From Neodiprion pinetum (Eukaryota > Arthropoda > Insecta > Hymenoptera > Diprionidae): a stretch of 64,000 bases of DNA. The stretch spans positions 16,750,537 to 16,814,536 of the forward strand of contig NC_060233.1 in NCBI RefSeq assembly GCF_021155775.2, given 5' to 3'. The stretch's first letter is position 1. Each line of letters begins with the position of its first letter. The notes beneath the pieces were generated by a model that was not told the DNA's origin, searched no databases, and saw only the letters and a program-made list of their open reading frames with translations. Of this stretch, positions 1 to 11,374 are shown piece after piece. The position numbers and the translations under genes were made by a program.

Positions 1-141
1 TTTTCGCCATATTGAATTAGCCATTTCGAATTTCGAAAGAAGGAGGGGATGTTTCCGATGTATTCAAACAGCCTAACAAGAGACTTGTTGAGCTTAAGAG
101 TCTTGATCTGAATCAAGACAGTAAAGTAAACCTGTTTTCAC

Positions 142-1426
142 CTTCCGCCGCTTTCGAGAGTGACAAGAGATGAACGGAAGCGCTTCCAGCACTTTGTCCA
201 AAAAGTGTGACTTGATCAGGATCACCGCCAAAGTATTCGATGTTGTTTTGCACCCACTTGAGAGCCAGGATCTGGTCCTTCAGCCCCCAATTCCCAGCCG
301 CCACTTCGTTGCCAGTACTCAGAAATCCTAAAGCCCCGATCCGATAGTTCGGCAGGGCGAGCACGATACCAGAATCCAAAAGGTAGTCTGGCGAAAAAGT
401 GGCAGAGCTTGAACTGCCGAGTACAAAAGCTCCTCCATGGATGAAAATCATTACCGGAAGCAGAGTGCTTGTGTTTACCGGAAGCTGCGAAGATTTCAGG
501 TCATGAGAGATTAAAAATGTTGGCTTGAAAATGCAGTGCGAAATCAAATAATTGTTTGTGGATGCAGAATATTGAAATATCAGTTTCATGGCTTGCTTGC
601 AGTGGCAGATACCTTTCATATATTCGTTTGGTAATCAATCTAACTAGTGTTCTTTTCTTGTTTGTTCTAGGTGAGTGCAGTTCCGTTCTTTGATGTACTT
701 GTAATTGTAATTGTATCAGTCGAATCAGTCGAGCATCTTCGAACCTCTCAAATCACGCCATAAAGTGATATTGATTTTAGAATTTTGTGTCTATCAACCT
801 GTGGCGTGTAAACGTTGAGGTACAGACAATCTTCGCTGCCCAATGTGCTACCAAATGCCTGGGGACATTCGTTTCCATCTGCAGTGGCATTTAGAGTCCC
901 GTTCCAAGCTCCGGCTGCCACGGGGTTCGCGAATCTGACGTGAGAAATCAAATTGAGAATCTAATTAAAAACAGGGAAAACACTGAAATGTAACGCTTCT
1001 GTGCGAAACGTTTCAAAGTCCGTCCAATGATATGGCGTCATCGGCAACTCAATTACATGTTTATCTAATCGACTTGCGACACAACCCAAAATTTATGTCG
1101 TACCACGTATGTAGTATCGTATTCAATGACCGCCGTTAAACTTCTCTTCTCAGATAATCTACACCCAACTTTTAACATCGTTTGTTTCATTCGTACATAA
1201 TTTACGAATATGCTCTTTCGGCAAACCTGAGATTTCCAATCGGTGGCTCGCCATACCGAATCCCGAGGAAAGCGGAAATGCTCCGATTGTTTCTAGTGGT
1301 GATAGTCGTGCCCAGCAGGTTACCCTGAAGAATCGTCACTTCTGGCTCACCATAACTTGTACCGAAAAATAATAAACTTGACAAGATTGTAAAGAGGACA
1401 CATTTCACCGTCACTCGCAACACCAT
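142..1426 (-). CDS. Carboxylesterase copy A, 5' part (exons 1-3; gene runs off the left edge)
   Basis: Secreted carboxylesterase family (type-B, alpha/beta hydrolase) that would hydrolyse carboxylic esters outside the cell. Exons read on the minus strand: exon 1 1227-1426 (ATG at 1424-1426), exon 2 799-934, exon 3 142-484. Phases match copy B exactly (200, 136 and 343 nt). Exon 1 gives a signal peptide ending near Thr-Ser-Tyr-Gly followed by Glu-Pro-Glu-Val. Exon 2 carries the conserved Glu-Asp-Cys-Leu-Tyr-Leu-Asn-Val-Tyr block. Exon 3 has the oxyanion motif HGGAF and the nucleophile elbow GQSAG. The upstream in-frame Met at 1592-1594 is not used, because the signal peptide starts at 1426. 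Exons 4-7, with the catalytic acid and His, should lie left of base 1. No stop is seen in the visible part. Coding sequence and introns are very close to copy B (for example 1-950 against 19560-20510), so A and B are a recent tandem pair. Confidence 0.88.
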
Positions 1427-2076
1427 CGTGAAAAATGTCTGCTGTCTCGCAGTTGAGCAAATGTCCAACTGCTGTTTTTCTTTGCTTGGCTTGTGTGCCG
1501 TGTCGCGCAACGAAATGAGTGTAAAATCCACAAAGATTGAGCTGCGGTCAAGTGTTATCTTCTTTAATTGTCGTATCCAAGCGACAAAGGCCAAATTTTC
1601 GCATGCATATAAGTTATACTGACACTGTATCCAAAGTGACCGTCATGGAACTAACCAGAAGTAATGAATGTTCTTGAAGCATTTTTACTGCTTGAAGAAT
1701 ATGTCTGCTTCGCAATAAATGGAACCATTGTTCGTCGGTCGACCTCTCTCTGATATTCCTCAAATTTTTCTGTAGGTCACTTATTCAATGTAAAAACAAA
1801 ACACCGTATTTATATTTAATACTAATCGGTGTCGATCGACACTTTAGAAAATAAGTATAATATCTGCTCAAGACTCTGACCAATTGATACTAGTTTAACC
1901 TATCTATTATCTAATCCCCAATTCCAATTTATTGCACACGACATCGAATCTTCAATCGCGACAAAAGGTTGTAAATGGCATGAAATTTTGTCACGAAACA
2001 ATTGGGTGCCTTCTACTCTACGGTTTCGAGCTGTTTTATATGCAGCCATTCTCGAAACAATCGTGATGAAAGGTTT
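1427..2076 (-). promoter_or_regulatory. 5' flank of copy A, shared with copy B
   Basis: The 5' flank of A is recognisably homologous to the 5' flank of B (21000-21490). Shared strings include the stretch beginning ATAATATCTGCTCAAGACTC near 1858 and 21262. The homology resumes at 2959-2990, after an inserted element. The duplicated unit therefore includes several hundred bases of upstream DNA, presumably the promoter. No core promoter motif could be assigned. Confidence 0.4.
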
Positions 2077-2958
2077 TACCACGAGAAACCGGCAAGTTAC
2101 CCACGAGTTTTGGGATCAAATTTGGTAGGCGTTTAGTGAGGAGTGGTGCCAAGTCAACTGCAAAATATTAGCTTCAGAAATGCAGACGTTACTGTGATAT
2201 TGCGGTCGGAACGTTGCAGAATCTCTTGGATACCCTGAGACTTCTTGTTCAAGTCTCGGGCTGCATTGAATTTTTTCCCCTTCTTCTATCGCAATTCACT
2301 TCGGACGTATTTACAATCGACATTTTTTGCACGTACGCTACTTTTGCACCGAATCAAATGGATCTCGTTTGCTTAAATACTCGCTAGAATCAAAAACATA
2401 TGCCATAATAACCTGCTTCATCAATTACAAACACGAGTACTTGCTGCATATTTGACGTTAGTACACGGGTAATTCCCAAGTTACTTTTGTATAATAATGC
2501 AACTTCGGCAGAATAATAACAATTCTCTACCTGCGGAGTCCGAGTCGGTTTGGAAAAAATCGTGAATACCCTGCGCCAACGGAATCGAAGAAAAAGAAAT
2601 ACAACTGTGCCGAACATGAAGCAGCATTCATTCAATGCTTCTGGTGCCGACAGTACAAAAGTTTTGATTGCTTTTACAACGATTACCATCCGAAACATTG
2701 TACTCGTCAACAAGCATGAAAATCAAGAATCAGCGCGGATGATAGTCCGACGCGCTCGCTGCTCGTCTGTTTGCTAAGATATTTTATTTCGCCAAATTTT
2801 AAGGTACGCAAGCGATTGCGAAAGGTTCCAACCGCAATATCTCAAGAACGGCTGCGTTCTAAAGCTAATATTTCACAGTTTACTTAGTACCATTTCCCAC
2901 CAAACGCTTACCAAATTTCAGCACTAAATTCATGGGTAACTTGCCGCTTTCTCCTCGT
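2077..2958. mobile_element. 882-bp element with ~180-bp terminal inverted repeats
   Basis: The sequence left of 2077 and right of 2958 is continuous in copy B's upstream region (AAAGGTTTCAGCATGC near 21486), so these ~882 bases are an insertion. The ends are inverted repeats of each other: the CGGCAAGTTACCCA block near 2090 matches the reverse complement near 2930-2947. The match continues inwards for roughly 180 bases, including GATATTGCGGT on both sides. There is no coding capacity of note and no target duplication longer than one base is visible. It is a non-autonomous DNA transposon of unknown superfamily. Confidence 0.75.
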
Positions 2959-3689
2959 CAGCATGCTTTATAATTTGCCTAGTGCAGATACTCATGGTTT
3001 GCTCCAATTTCCCCTGGAATGAGGGATTGTTCTTTTTGTAGTTGCTTCGGTACAGTAACGTAAATCGCTTAGCGTTGCCTTCCGTACAGCATGATGATTC
3101 AGTAACCAATTTTTAAATAACACGACGTTTTGAGCTGCACAGTTTGCGTCAGGTGTTGTATGCTCATCATATCGTGCAGACACAGTTGAAATTTTTTGTA
3201 TGCTTTGAAGCGATGGGCAGCCCAAGTCCAGCAAATTGATGATTTGTACTTTGGGAACAATTTTAAGCAGCCAATCTCTCTTTTCTACTCCTTTCACGTA
3301 CGCCTTGTGAGCTTTGCACAGCTCGTATTGTCCATTCTACTTTCTCGAATGGTATATTTGCACAGCTCCAAGGCAAACCGTGAAAATTACGTTGGAACCA
3401 AGAATTTTAGCTTTTGTATTTAACGTGTAGACAATCCCATTCGTAAGGTGGCTTGAATAGAAACGTTGATGGTGATGTTTTCAAGGAGAGTGAAATCCAA
3501 CTGTGGATGGAGGGTGTGGTTAGGCTAAAATGAACGGCTCAGTTATTGTCAAGTATATATGTATTTATTTTTGACTTTACAAATCTCACCTCGGGCTTCG
3601 CGTTGCTCCAAGGAGTTATCGTCGACTGACCGATCGGTGGGTATGCGTGGAAAAACCCGGCCTAGGTTGAACGTAAGTTAACCAGATGT

Positions 3690-4100
3690 TTTGTGGCCGG
3701 ATCGAAGGAAAGTTCGAAGGGTTTTTTGATCCATAACAAATCTGGCGCGCAAATGTACGGGCTGGCGTCACTAAACAACTTTTCTCCCCCTCTCGAAACG
3801 ACTTGCGTTCTTGTTGGTCTTGCTCTTGCGACTTGTTTGGAAAGCCAAAATGACATATCAAAGTTTTTTAAGCTGAGTGGAAATTTTCACAGTCCAAACG
3901 TGTTTCGATGTAGTGGGAAGTAAAGGACATTCGTATAATTCCCAATTGTGGAAACTTATCGAAGTAGGCGGATCTTTCTCAATGAACTTGAGCACGTTAA
4001 CTTTTCTCTGATCCGTGAGTTCCAAATCCGGCACAAGGCATTCCACTGCGTTGCTCACAATTTTGAATTCCTCCACTTGACTGCAGAATTGTGTTGACAT
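3690..4100 (-). pseudogene. Relic of a Maverick/Polinton-type gene (F54H12.2-like family)
   Basis: The minus-strand frames resemble the F54H12.2-like proteins of arthropod Maverick/Polinton elements. The blocks WELYEYPLLPTT, HVWTVKxSTQL and, just past an in-frame TGA, YVILAFQT are all recognisable as near matches. The reading frame is broken between about 3850 and 3700, so this is a degraded fragment. It lies just downstream of a second relic of the same kind of element (4202-4471) on the same strand. Maverick identity is from remembered family motifs; a profile search would settle it. Endogenous virus-like remnant, not functional. Confidence 0.6.
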
Positions 4101-4201
4101 CAGTTTTTGATCTTGTCAAATTAACTCGTGTTTGGCATTCACAACGATCTTGCGATAATTACGGTAATTTTCAGCGAAACCCAATAGCATACTGAACGGT
4201 A

Positions 4202-4471
4202 TCAATACGTCTCAAAATTAACTAGGTCTCTGTCTTGATCCACTAACCCAAGTTGAACGTGATATATGGTTTTGATGGTGATTGGAAGGTAAACGACGTG
4301 CGACGGCTCTTCCACGATCTTATATCCTGATGGGATAGTTGGAAAAAACTCGTGAATAGTGTGTACTTTACGTCCATTGCCGTAGGCACCCGTGGTGATG
4401 CTGCATTCAACTCGCACCGTGTTGACCTTGAGTACAGTTACAGGTATGTACGTCTGATTCGTGAGTTCCAT
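4202..4471 (-). pseudogene. Relic of a second Maverick/Polinton-type structural gene
   Basis: An open stretch of 89 codons contains HTIHEFFPTIPSGYKIVE and a VDQDRDLVNF block. These match the 'HxxHEFxPTVPPGYKxxE ... RIVDQDGxLVNFRGE' pattern of a conserved arthropod protein that travels with F54H12.2-like genes in Maverick/Polinton-like elements. It ends prematurely after LVNFETY, where the family continues. Upstream in the same orientation (4407-4649) nothing is recognisable. Both relics together suggest one decayed Maverick segment of about 0.8 kb. No other Maverick genes (integrase, polB, ATPase, protease) were seen nearby. Confidence 0.6.
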
Positions 4472-4679
4472 TAGTCTCCAGTGTAATAATGTAGTGGGTC
4501 CAGATTGTACGTTGCCCTACAATTTTGCCGAGAGTTTTAAAAAATGTCAGTAAACAGAAAAACATCAGTTTGCAAGTACAAGTCTGAATACTTCCCCAAC
4601 GTTTTAAGATTGAAAGTTTGCCAATCTTGACATGCGTGTGGTTGTTCAATTTTGAATAAAATTTTTCTTAAGTTGGTGA

Positions 4680-5012
4680 ATGTACACTTGGGGATAATGA
4701 ATCTGAGACAGCTAATTTTTTACACTAGACAGTTGTGTTGGCAACACAGAGAAACCTACAGCGCCATAGTGGGCTGAACGCGAAACAAACTGAATCTCAA
4801 TAAACATAACATAACCCATGACCGTCGGATCTAACCTTAGAATAGTGCGGCGATAATGACTTATTAGATTGACACGTTATTTTCGACGATTCGACGTTAT
4901 GTTTATTGAGTTGAGTTTGTTTCGCGGTCGGCTGACTGTGTTGCCAACATAACTGTCTAGTGTAAAGAATTAGCCGTCTCAGATTCATTGTCCCCAAGTG
5001 TACGTCCTCGAG
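4680..5012. repeat. Inverted-repeat (MITE-like) element
   Basis: The arm at 4680-4815 is repeated in inverted orientation at about 4893-5012. It starts with TGTACACTTGGGGA, includes AATCTGAGACAGCTAATT and CACTAGACAGTT, and ends with CTCAATAAACATAAC. The spacer is under 100 bases. No target duplication is visible. Long-arm MITE or foldback of unknown family. Confidence 0.65.
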
Positions 5013-5054
5013 CTTCTTCCAATTGTCACGAGCGCCGCACATTTACCCAAAATT

Positions 5055-5935
5055 GTAATATATTACCGATCATATCATTTTTCATTATTATTATCTTTAG
5101 AGACAGGGAAGCATAGTTTAGTTAGTCTATACAAAATATTTTATTATAATCAGTTCGTGGTATAGCCAAGCGCAACGGCGTAGTTGGACAGCCAGCAACG
5201 TCAGCGTCTTCGCGCCCGCCAGATCCCGGGTGTAATCAACACCGGGATGAGGCGAGCGCGAAATCACGCGCTTCGAGGATGACCGTTGCGAGGCGAGCCT
5301 TTGTTCGAAATTGCAAAGTCAGCGAAAAGCTCGCTCGCCGCCCGACGTTCCAAGGGGTGTCGGACGAGCGAGCGAAGACAGTCCCGTTAGAGACAGGATC
5401 AAACCAACATCAACGGAAACAGGCTCCTTCAAAGCTGTCGAGTATAGAGTTATAAGTCTTGGGTCTCTGACGATTAGAGAGAGCATTCCTTTAAATCTAC
5501 ACGCGGTCATCCAAGCGTCTCGCGTCGCGACGTTAGTCTTCGAAGTTAGACTTTAAGTGTAAGAAGTTGTGCCACGAACTTAATCAAGTTGTGTAGTCTT
5601 AATCGAATGTGAGTGTGAAAGTGTGAGCTGTTCTGCGAATTGAGGGCTGAACCACCGAAGAGTAAGTGCGAGAGAGAGAGAGAGTAACCATTAAGATAAG
5701 GAATATTGTAAGCTTCCCCGTCTCCCATTTCTCTTGCTATCTTTTCTTTTCATTAAACATTTTGATTCTATACAAAACATTCCTAAATTAATATCGAAAT
5801 CCTCCAATCCATTTCACACGGAACGCCCTGTAGAGGACGTTCACCTCCGAATCCACCAAAAATTAAATATAAACCTCTGAGAGATCAAGAGGGTTGAAGT
5901 CGTCGCGTCCGAGACCGCTCCGCACGTGACACAAT
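5055..5935. other. GC-rich, structured block; possible degraded LTR
   Basis: Base composition jumps here compared with its surroundings. There are local hairpins, such as ATCCCGGGTGTAATCAACAC paired with CCGGGAT near 5222, and a self-complementary CGCTCGCC/GGACGAGCGAGCG pair near 5330-5375. A (GA)n run occurs near 5670, and TATACAAAACATTCC-type AT-rich sequence follows. It could be a long terminal repeat remnant, but no 4-6 bp target duplication or clean TG...CA ends were found. No protein-coding signal. Confidence 0.25.
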
Positions 5936-8587
5936 CATCCATGTACTCATATGAAAAAACACCTTTCTTGGTTACTAACTGAAATTTATTCGAGCTAATG
6001 CAAAATTTATGTATAGTTGTTTTTTGATTATTATTCAGATACGTTGTTAATTTTTCAAGGCTGCTGATCATGAAATGGAACGAATCTATAAATCGCAATT
6101 TTACGTCCGTCCCTTGAACGAATTTTGTGAACGAAATATACTTTTCTTTTTTAACGGGCAGAAGCTGAACAGTACTCTCAAAAATGTGGCCAATGCTTTA
6201 ATTAGAAAATTCGAATTGTAACCTAACAGATTGTGGAATATCACTAGAACACTATGTGAGTTTTGATAATTTAGATTACAGCCTTGATGTGCAGCACCGC
6301 GCTACTTTCCTGTGAAATGTAAGTAATGAGGGTGTTTCACGTCTTCGAGCGTGAACGGTTTTTTGCGAAGATGACATACTGTTGTTGAATGAAATTCGTT
6401 AATTTGATTCAAGATTTGGATTTATCCAAGATTTTGTACGCAGATTCCATGATATTGATATTGATTTCAAACATTTTTCGGATTCTATCTTCAGCTTGCT
6501 TACTTCTCACGTGCGCGTGACAAGTTGAAACTTGAATGATCGTTAAATGTGATGAAAATCTTTTTTTATGGGGCGAGCTGTACGTATGTGGGTCTTGAAC
6601 TAGCTTATCATGTTTTGCATTCCATAGCTCAACTCCGCAGGTCTTGAGGTTTGAACTTTGTGCTTGACTAGTTGATAACACACCACAGCTTCCAGGTTGA
6701 CGAAAACAATTCTTCAAACTATTAATTGTAGAATATCACGAGGTTGGTATTACACTGGACTTTGGCTTCCCAAACAGTGCTTGGAGAAGGAACGTTATGT
6801 GAGAGTATAATGCGGGGTGGTTGATATCACACCAGCATCCGGTTTGGCAAAAACAATTCTCACAACCATTATGTCCGGATTTATGGATGGTTGATTTCGC
6901 ACTGAAAGCCGCTCAAGGTTAAGCAGAACATTCCTGAGATTGGTAGGATGATGAAACAGAATGGTTTGCGTCTCCGCTACACGTCGACCGTCGGTAAGGG
7001 AGGATGACAGCGGGATTGTTGGTAAAGCAGCGTGATTTTGACGTTTGATCGATACAAATTGCTGGTAAGGCAGCGTGATTTCAGCTTTGGTAGATAAAAT
7101 TGTTGGTAAGACAGCGTGATTTTGACCTTCAGGTCAATACTGCAGGTGTCAATCGCTGTGACGTCATCGCGTAAAAGGATTTGAGTCTTGGGAAGATGTC
7201 AGTAAGTGTCCGTAGTAAGAATCTATGTCCGGAATCGGTCTTGCTGTACTATTGAGTGGATAGATTTTCTGATGATTTTACTGTTTAAACTTTTCAATAT
7301 TATAACTTGTTTTTACAAGCACTGCTGCTATCATTAGTGTTTCATTATATTTTATAAGCAAAAATTTACTAAAAGAAACATTGCATGAAAATTATACATG
7401 GTACATATTTTTTATTACTATATTTCGTTTCAAGACCATCAAATCTATTATAATTACACATATTACTAAAAAGGAGGAATTGTACTGGTTTCTGCAGTAT
7501 CGAAAAATTACGTTTAAATTGCTATTATTAGTAAAGCTATAATCAAAATTGAGATCAGAATATTATCGACATCATGAAAGTTCTAGTAATTGATATTGTT
7601 ATAAAGGGTGAAATCATCAACCACCCGTGTTATCGTCTTTCTAATGATCTAGTAATCATCTTAAACTGTAAGCTTTCATGTGTCATAAAATGAATAGGGT
7701 TGCTGCGTCAACAAATATTATTGTAAAAACAGTCAGTCTCTAGACTTTAAAAAGAGAACTTCGTGTCAAAATATATCCACTTTCTTTCTCAAATAATCCT
7801 CGTTTCGTCAGACTTCTTTGGCTCGGCGTACGCTTAATTCGCACAGAGAACCCATTGATTCTCTCAGTCCATTCGTACTTTTCCCCGTTGTTACAATATA
7901 TATAATTTGCATCATTTTTATCGCGCATCTTATGCACAATAATTCTTCTTATAAATGTTCATTTATAAAATTTTGCCGAAACGAATCATTCTCGGTTTCA
8001 CCTGATCAGAAAATATTTTTAGGATAACGTACAGGAAACTCGCCTTTTATACATGCTGATGTGCAATTTAATCACATGTATTTATACTGGTCAATACATA
8101 TTCATACGGCTATAAAAAAAATCACGCAATCGATAATCAATGTCTATGTACGTTACTTGGAGGCTTTATCATCGCAATGACTAAAATACCGCTGGATCAT
8201 AAAAGATGTCACTCAAAATTAAAAACTGAACTATATCAACAGAGACTGTGATACGGAACACAGTGCCGTAGTCAGGGTGGGGAAAGCGGGGCCCTTATAC
8301 CGGAAGTAACGAATTACATGAAAGAAAATAGAAATTATGAGGTTGAAGTTCGCAATGCAAAGATGCTCTTTCAGAATAATTCTTCATTCTGCAACTTTTC
8401 AAATGTCTGACCTTTAGTAAACTGTAATACAGCATCAACAAACTTATATTTTGTGAATTCAACTCCTTCATAGTTGTTCAGCCGTTGCGAAACAGGTGAT
8501 AATTTTCATTTCAATATTTCGTTACAGCAACGTTACTAACTTCATCTTCATGAGAAATGAATGTATAATGCATAATTTACAATGTTA
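5936..8587. other. Intergenic DNA without recognisable gene
   Basis: All frames are short and unconserved-looking. The only structure noticed is a set of three imperfect ~50-base repeats near 7015-7135. Confidence 0.4.
7015..7135. repeat. Three imperfect direct repeats
   Basis: The phrase GGTAA(A/G)(G/A)CAGCGTGATTT occurs three times at about 50-base spacing (near 7020, 7068 and 7110). Each copy is followed by a purine/T-rich stretch. Function unknown. Confidence 0.55.
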
Positions 8588-9200
8588 GGGGTCGTCCACA
8601 TATTACGTCACACCTTTTTCCACGATATTTTAACCCTCCCTCCCCCCTGTCACACTTGGTCACATTCAAATGAACCCCCCTACAAATATTATGTCACATT
8701 ATACAATCACCCCCCCCCCCCCTTGTCTTATTTTTTTTTTAGTCGATATGCCAACTGTAAAGTACAGTTCATTAAAAATTCGTATTTATTTTTCGATTAG
8801 TTTATTCTATAAATTATTGCAACAATTATTATATAATTTAATAACACTTATAAAGCTCATTTTATATCAACTATCTTTTTCTAAAATTTAAATCACAAAT
8901 AAACGTTCTGTAACAAAAAAAAGACGATTATGATTCTTGTGATGTCCACGGATTTGATGCCCAATCGGTAATTGACTCAATGACAGGAAATCCTATATTA
9001 TCAGTTTTTTCGGTAGGTATACTGGATGTCTGTACCTTAACATCATCAGTATTGAGCTATTCAGCATCTAAATCTCCATTCTGCAAAATAATGATCAAAA
9101 GGCTTGTTATAATTAGTTTTATTTTGTTATTTTAGATATTAGTAATAAGTAATAACTGGTTACATACATCGCTTTGAATAATACACATAAGTTCTCGAGC

Positions 9201-11153
9201 TTATTGAGCTGCGACTCGAACTGGTCGAATTTTTTTTACATAATTTGTACATAGAGTTTGATAGAACTCTTTGCAATGTTTCACAGCTGATTTTATTGAA
9301 GCATGATACAAACCACATTTTACAAAGCATCTTCCGACAAGTTGTGATTTAATAGACGGGCAGTATAAATCATATGGTATCATTTTCATTTCTCTCGGTT
9401 CAGGATGCTTTTTAAATGCTAATCGAACTAAGAGGGGAGCAAATGTTTTGGTTTCAATGCTAGTTTCTGGTATGCACTAAACTGAGTCTTGATGAATAGG
9501 ATAAGGTGGTACTGAAAATTTTTCAGGCAAAATGTCTGATAGATTACTTCGTTTAGGCCCACAGCAATCTATAGAGTCACATTTTACGATTTGCAGAACA
9601 TATTGCGCTTCTCGCACATGCTGATAATACCATTTAGCATCTGGTAACTCTACAGATTCATAATCATGAGGTTCATTGTACTCAGCAACTACTGGATAAT
9701 TGTCGATAATCATGGAACTCCAAATATCTGCTAAGATTTTTCCCGCATGTCCAAATTTTTTTTTTTTTTCCAACTCGAGATCAACAGTTTCATTTTGATT
9801 ATTGAGGTGAGTCCCAAAACGATCATAGGGTAGAAGAAGACCAGCAAGTTCATTGCTAAGAGGAGCCATTCTACGTTCAACTCTATTATACGCACTTCTC
9901 CCAGGTGCATTCGTAGCAATGAATAGAGCATCTAAATTTAACTCTTTAAAATTATTTATTGCATTAGCTATGACGCGTGAATAACGAGGGTTTTCGTCAT
10001 GACCACTGTCTACTGTAAGAATTAAAATTGGTTTAATAAGCCCTTCTGGTGTCTTCGTAATAATTTGAAAATCAGGTAAATCAAGAAGACGTTTCAAATC
10101 ACTAGCGTGACTTTCAGGTAACGATGAACTGTGTTTCCCACTTCGTATGGCTACAGAAGTGGGTCCAGAGTAACTTACAGCATCAGGTCTTCCTTCACCG
10201 TTGGTTTGTATAATAATTCCAGCATAGACCGAAGGAACTAATTTATGTCGCTCGGCGACTACCCAATCGTGATCAGGAAGAGTAACACGATACTCAACAT
10301 GCATAAGTATCGGAGCCTGCTTTTTAGCCGCAGTGATACCAAGTGGTACACGGGCTTTATCGCCTTGTGATATGAAACACACTTGTTGCAGTCCCAATAA
10401 TGATGCTATTGTTTCTAAATCACGGATACTGCTAAAGCAGAAGTTCGTGTTATCATGCTTGCGATGTTGATCAGCTTGAGAGCGACAAAGTTTTACCGGC
10501 ACAGTTGTAATGTGACGTCTACCTTCCGTAGTATTAGAACGACGAAGTAATAAACGTAAATAGACACCACTCCGACTTGCATTGAAACCGTCTTTTTTCA
10601 GTTCCTCAGTGAGTTGCGTTAATCCCTTACAGCTTCTAATAAGATTAGTTCTTCTGCGGTCATCAACAGCTCCTCCGAAAATTGCTATGTCTGCAATAGC
10701 TGTCAATAATTCTGGCTGCTCATCTTCGAGTCGAGGTTTACCTGGCTTTTCTTTGATCTTTAACTCCTTGGCAATTTCTGGAATCTTTTCACAAATTTCA
10801 CGAAGTTTTTGCTTTTTTTCTTGTCGATGTTTTTTTTGTCTTACTGCAGCGTTTTGTCTTTTTTTGTCATCTTGTGCTTTAGTAATATCAGATATTTGTC
10901 GTTCAAGATGAGAAATATTTTCTTTATTCAGTTCTTGAGCCGGAGTTTGTCGAGAGAGTTCAGGATTATCACAACCCGGTTTGTCGTTATTTTCACTGTC
11001 GACATCTCTGTTAGATGTTGAGGTAATCATCAAAGATTTACTAGCTACTATTGGACTTGTACTTGGCAACTGAAGATCATTTTCAATTCCTTTAATATGT
11101 AGATTCTTAGCGTTTGAGGGAGGTGTAAGAAATTTTATTAACGGCGAGTTCAA
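9201..11153 (-). pseudogene. Zator-like DDE transposase, broken by one in-frame TAG
   Basis: The open frame is 558 codons from 11153 down to a TAG at 9477-9479. The same frame then runs on for another 91 codons to 9201. The N-terminal third is a Lys/Glu-rich, probably coiled-coil segment. Next comes a DDRRRTNLIRSCKGLT helix-turn-helix-like block. The likely catalytic residues are Asp in FISQGDKARVPLG, Asp in ILTVDSGHDENP and Glu in NRVERRMAPLS, with 43 residues between the second Asp and the Glu. The tail after the TAG (VPYD-like MIPYDLYCPSIKSQ and Cys-x-x-x-Cys) looks like the normal C-terminus, so the TAG is a disabling mutation. The frame has no ATG at 11153 (TTG, with a stop just before it). 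The first ATG is near 11030, or an upstream exon was cut off by the solo LTR. Confidence 0.75.
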
Positions 11154-11374
11154 CTTTTTTTTTATAGCTTATCTTTTCGAAAAACTAATTTCTTCGTTAA
11201 CAATTGTTACGAAATTGTCGCCGTTTTTCTTCTCCCTACATTTCATACTTGTCCAAACTGAGTTTGTTTCTGTTTGAATGAATAGTTTTCACTTGTCGGG
11301 ATATGTCATTTTGACAGCATTAAAAAGTCGCTGATAAAGGTCTCCTCGATCATCATTCATTTTTCTGTGTATAT

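Noticed and set aside
3616..3861. Two overlapping minus-strand frames of 64-81 codons 3' of the Maverick-like relic
   Set aside because: The recognisable continuation is in the third frame and is broken by stops; these frames are by-products.
5311..5556. 81-codon plus-strand frame in GC-rich sequence
   Set aside because: No family features; mirrored by a frame on the other strand; explained by base composition.
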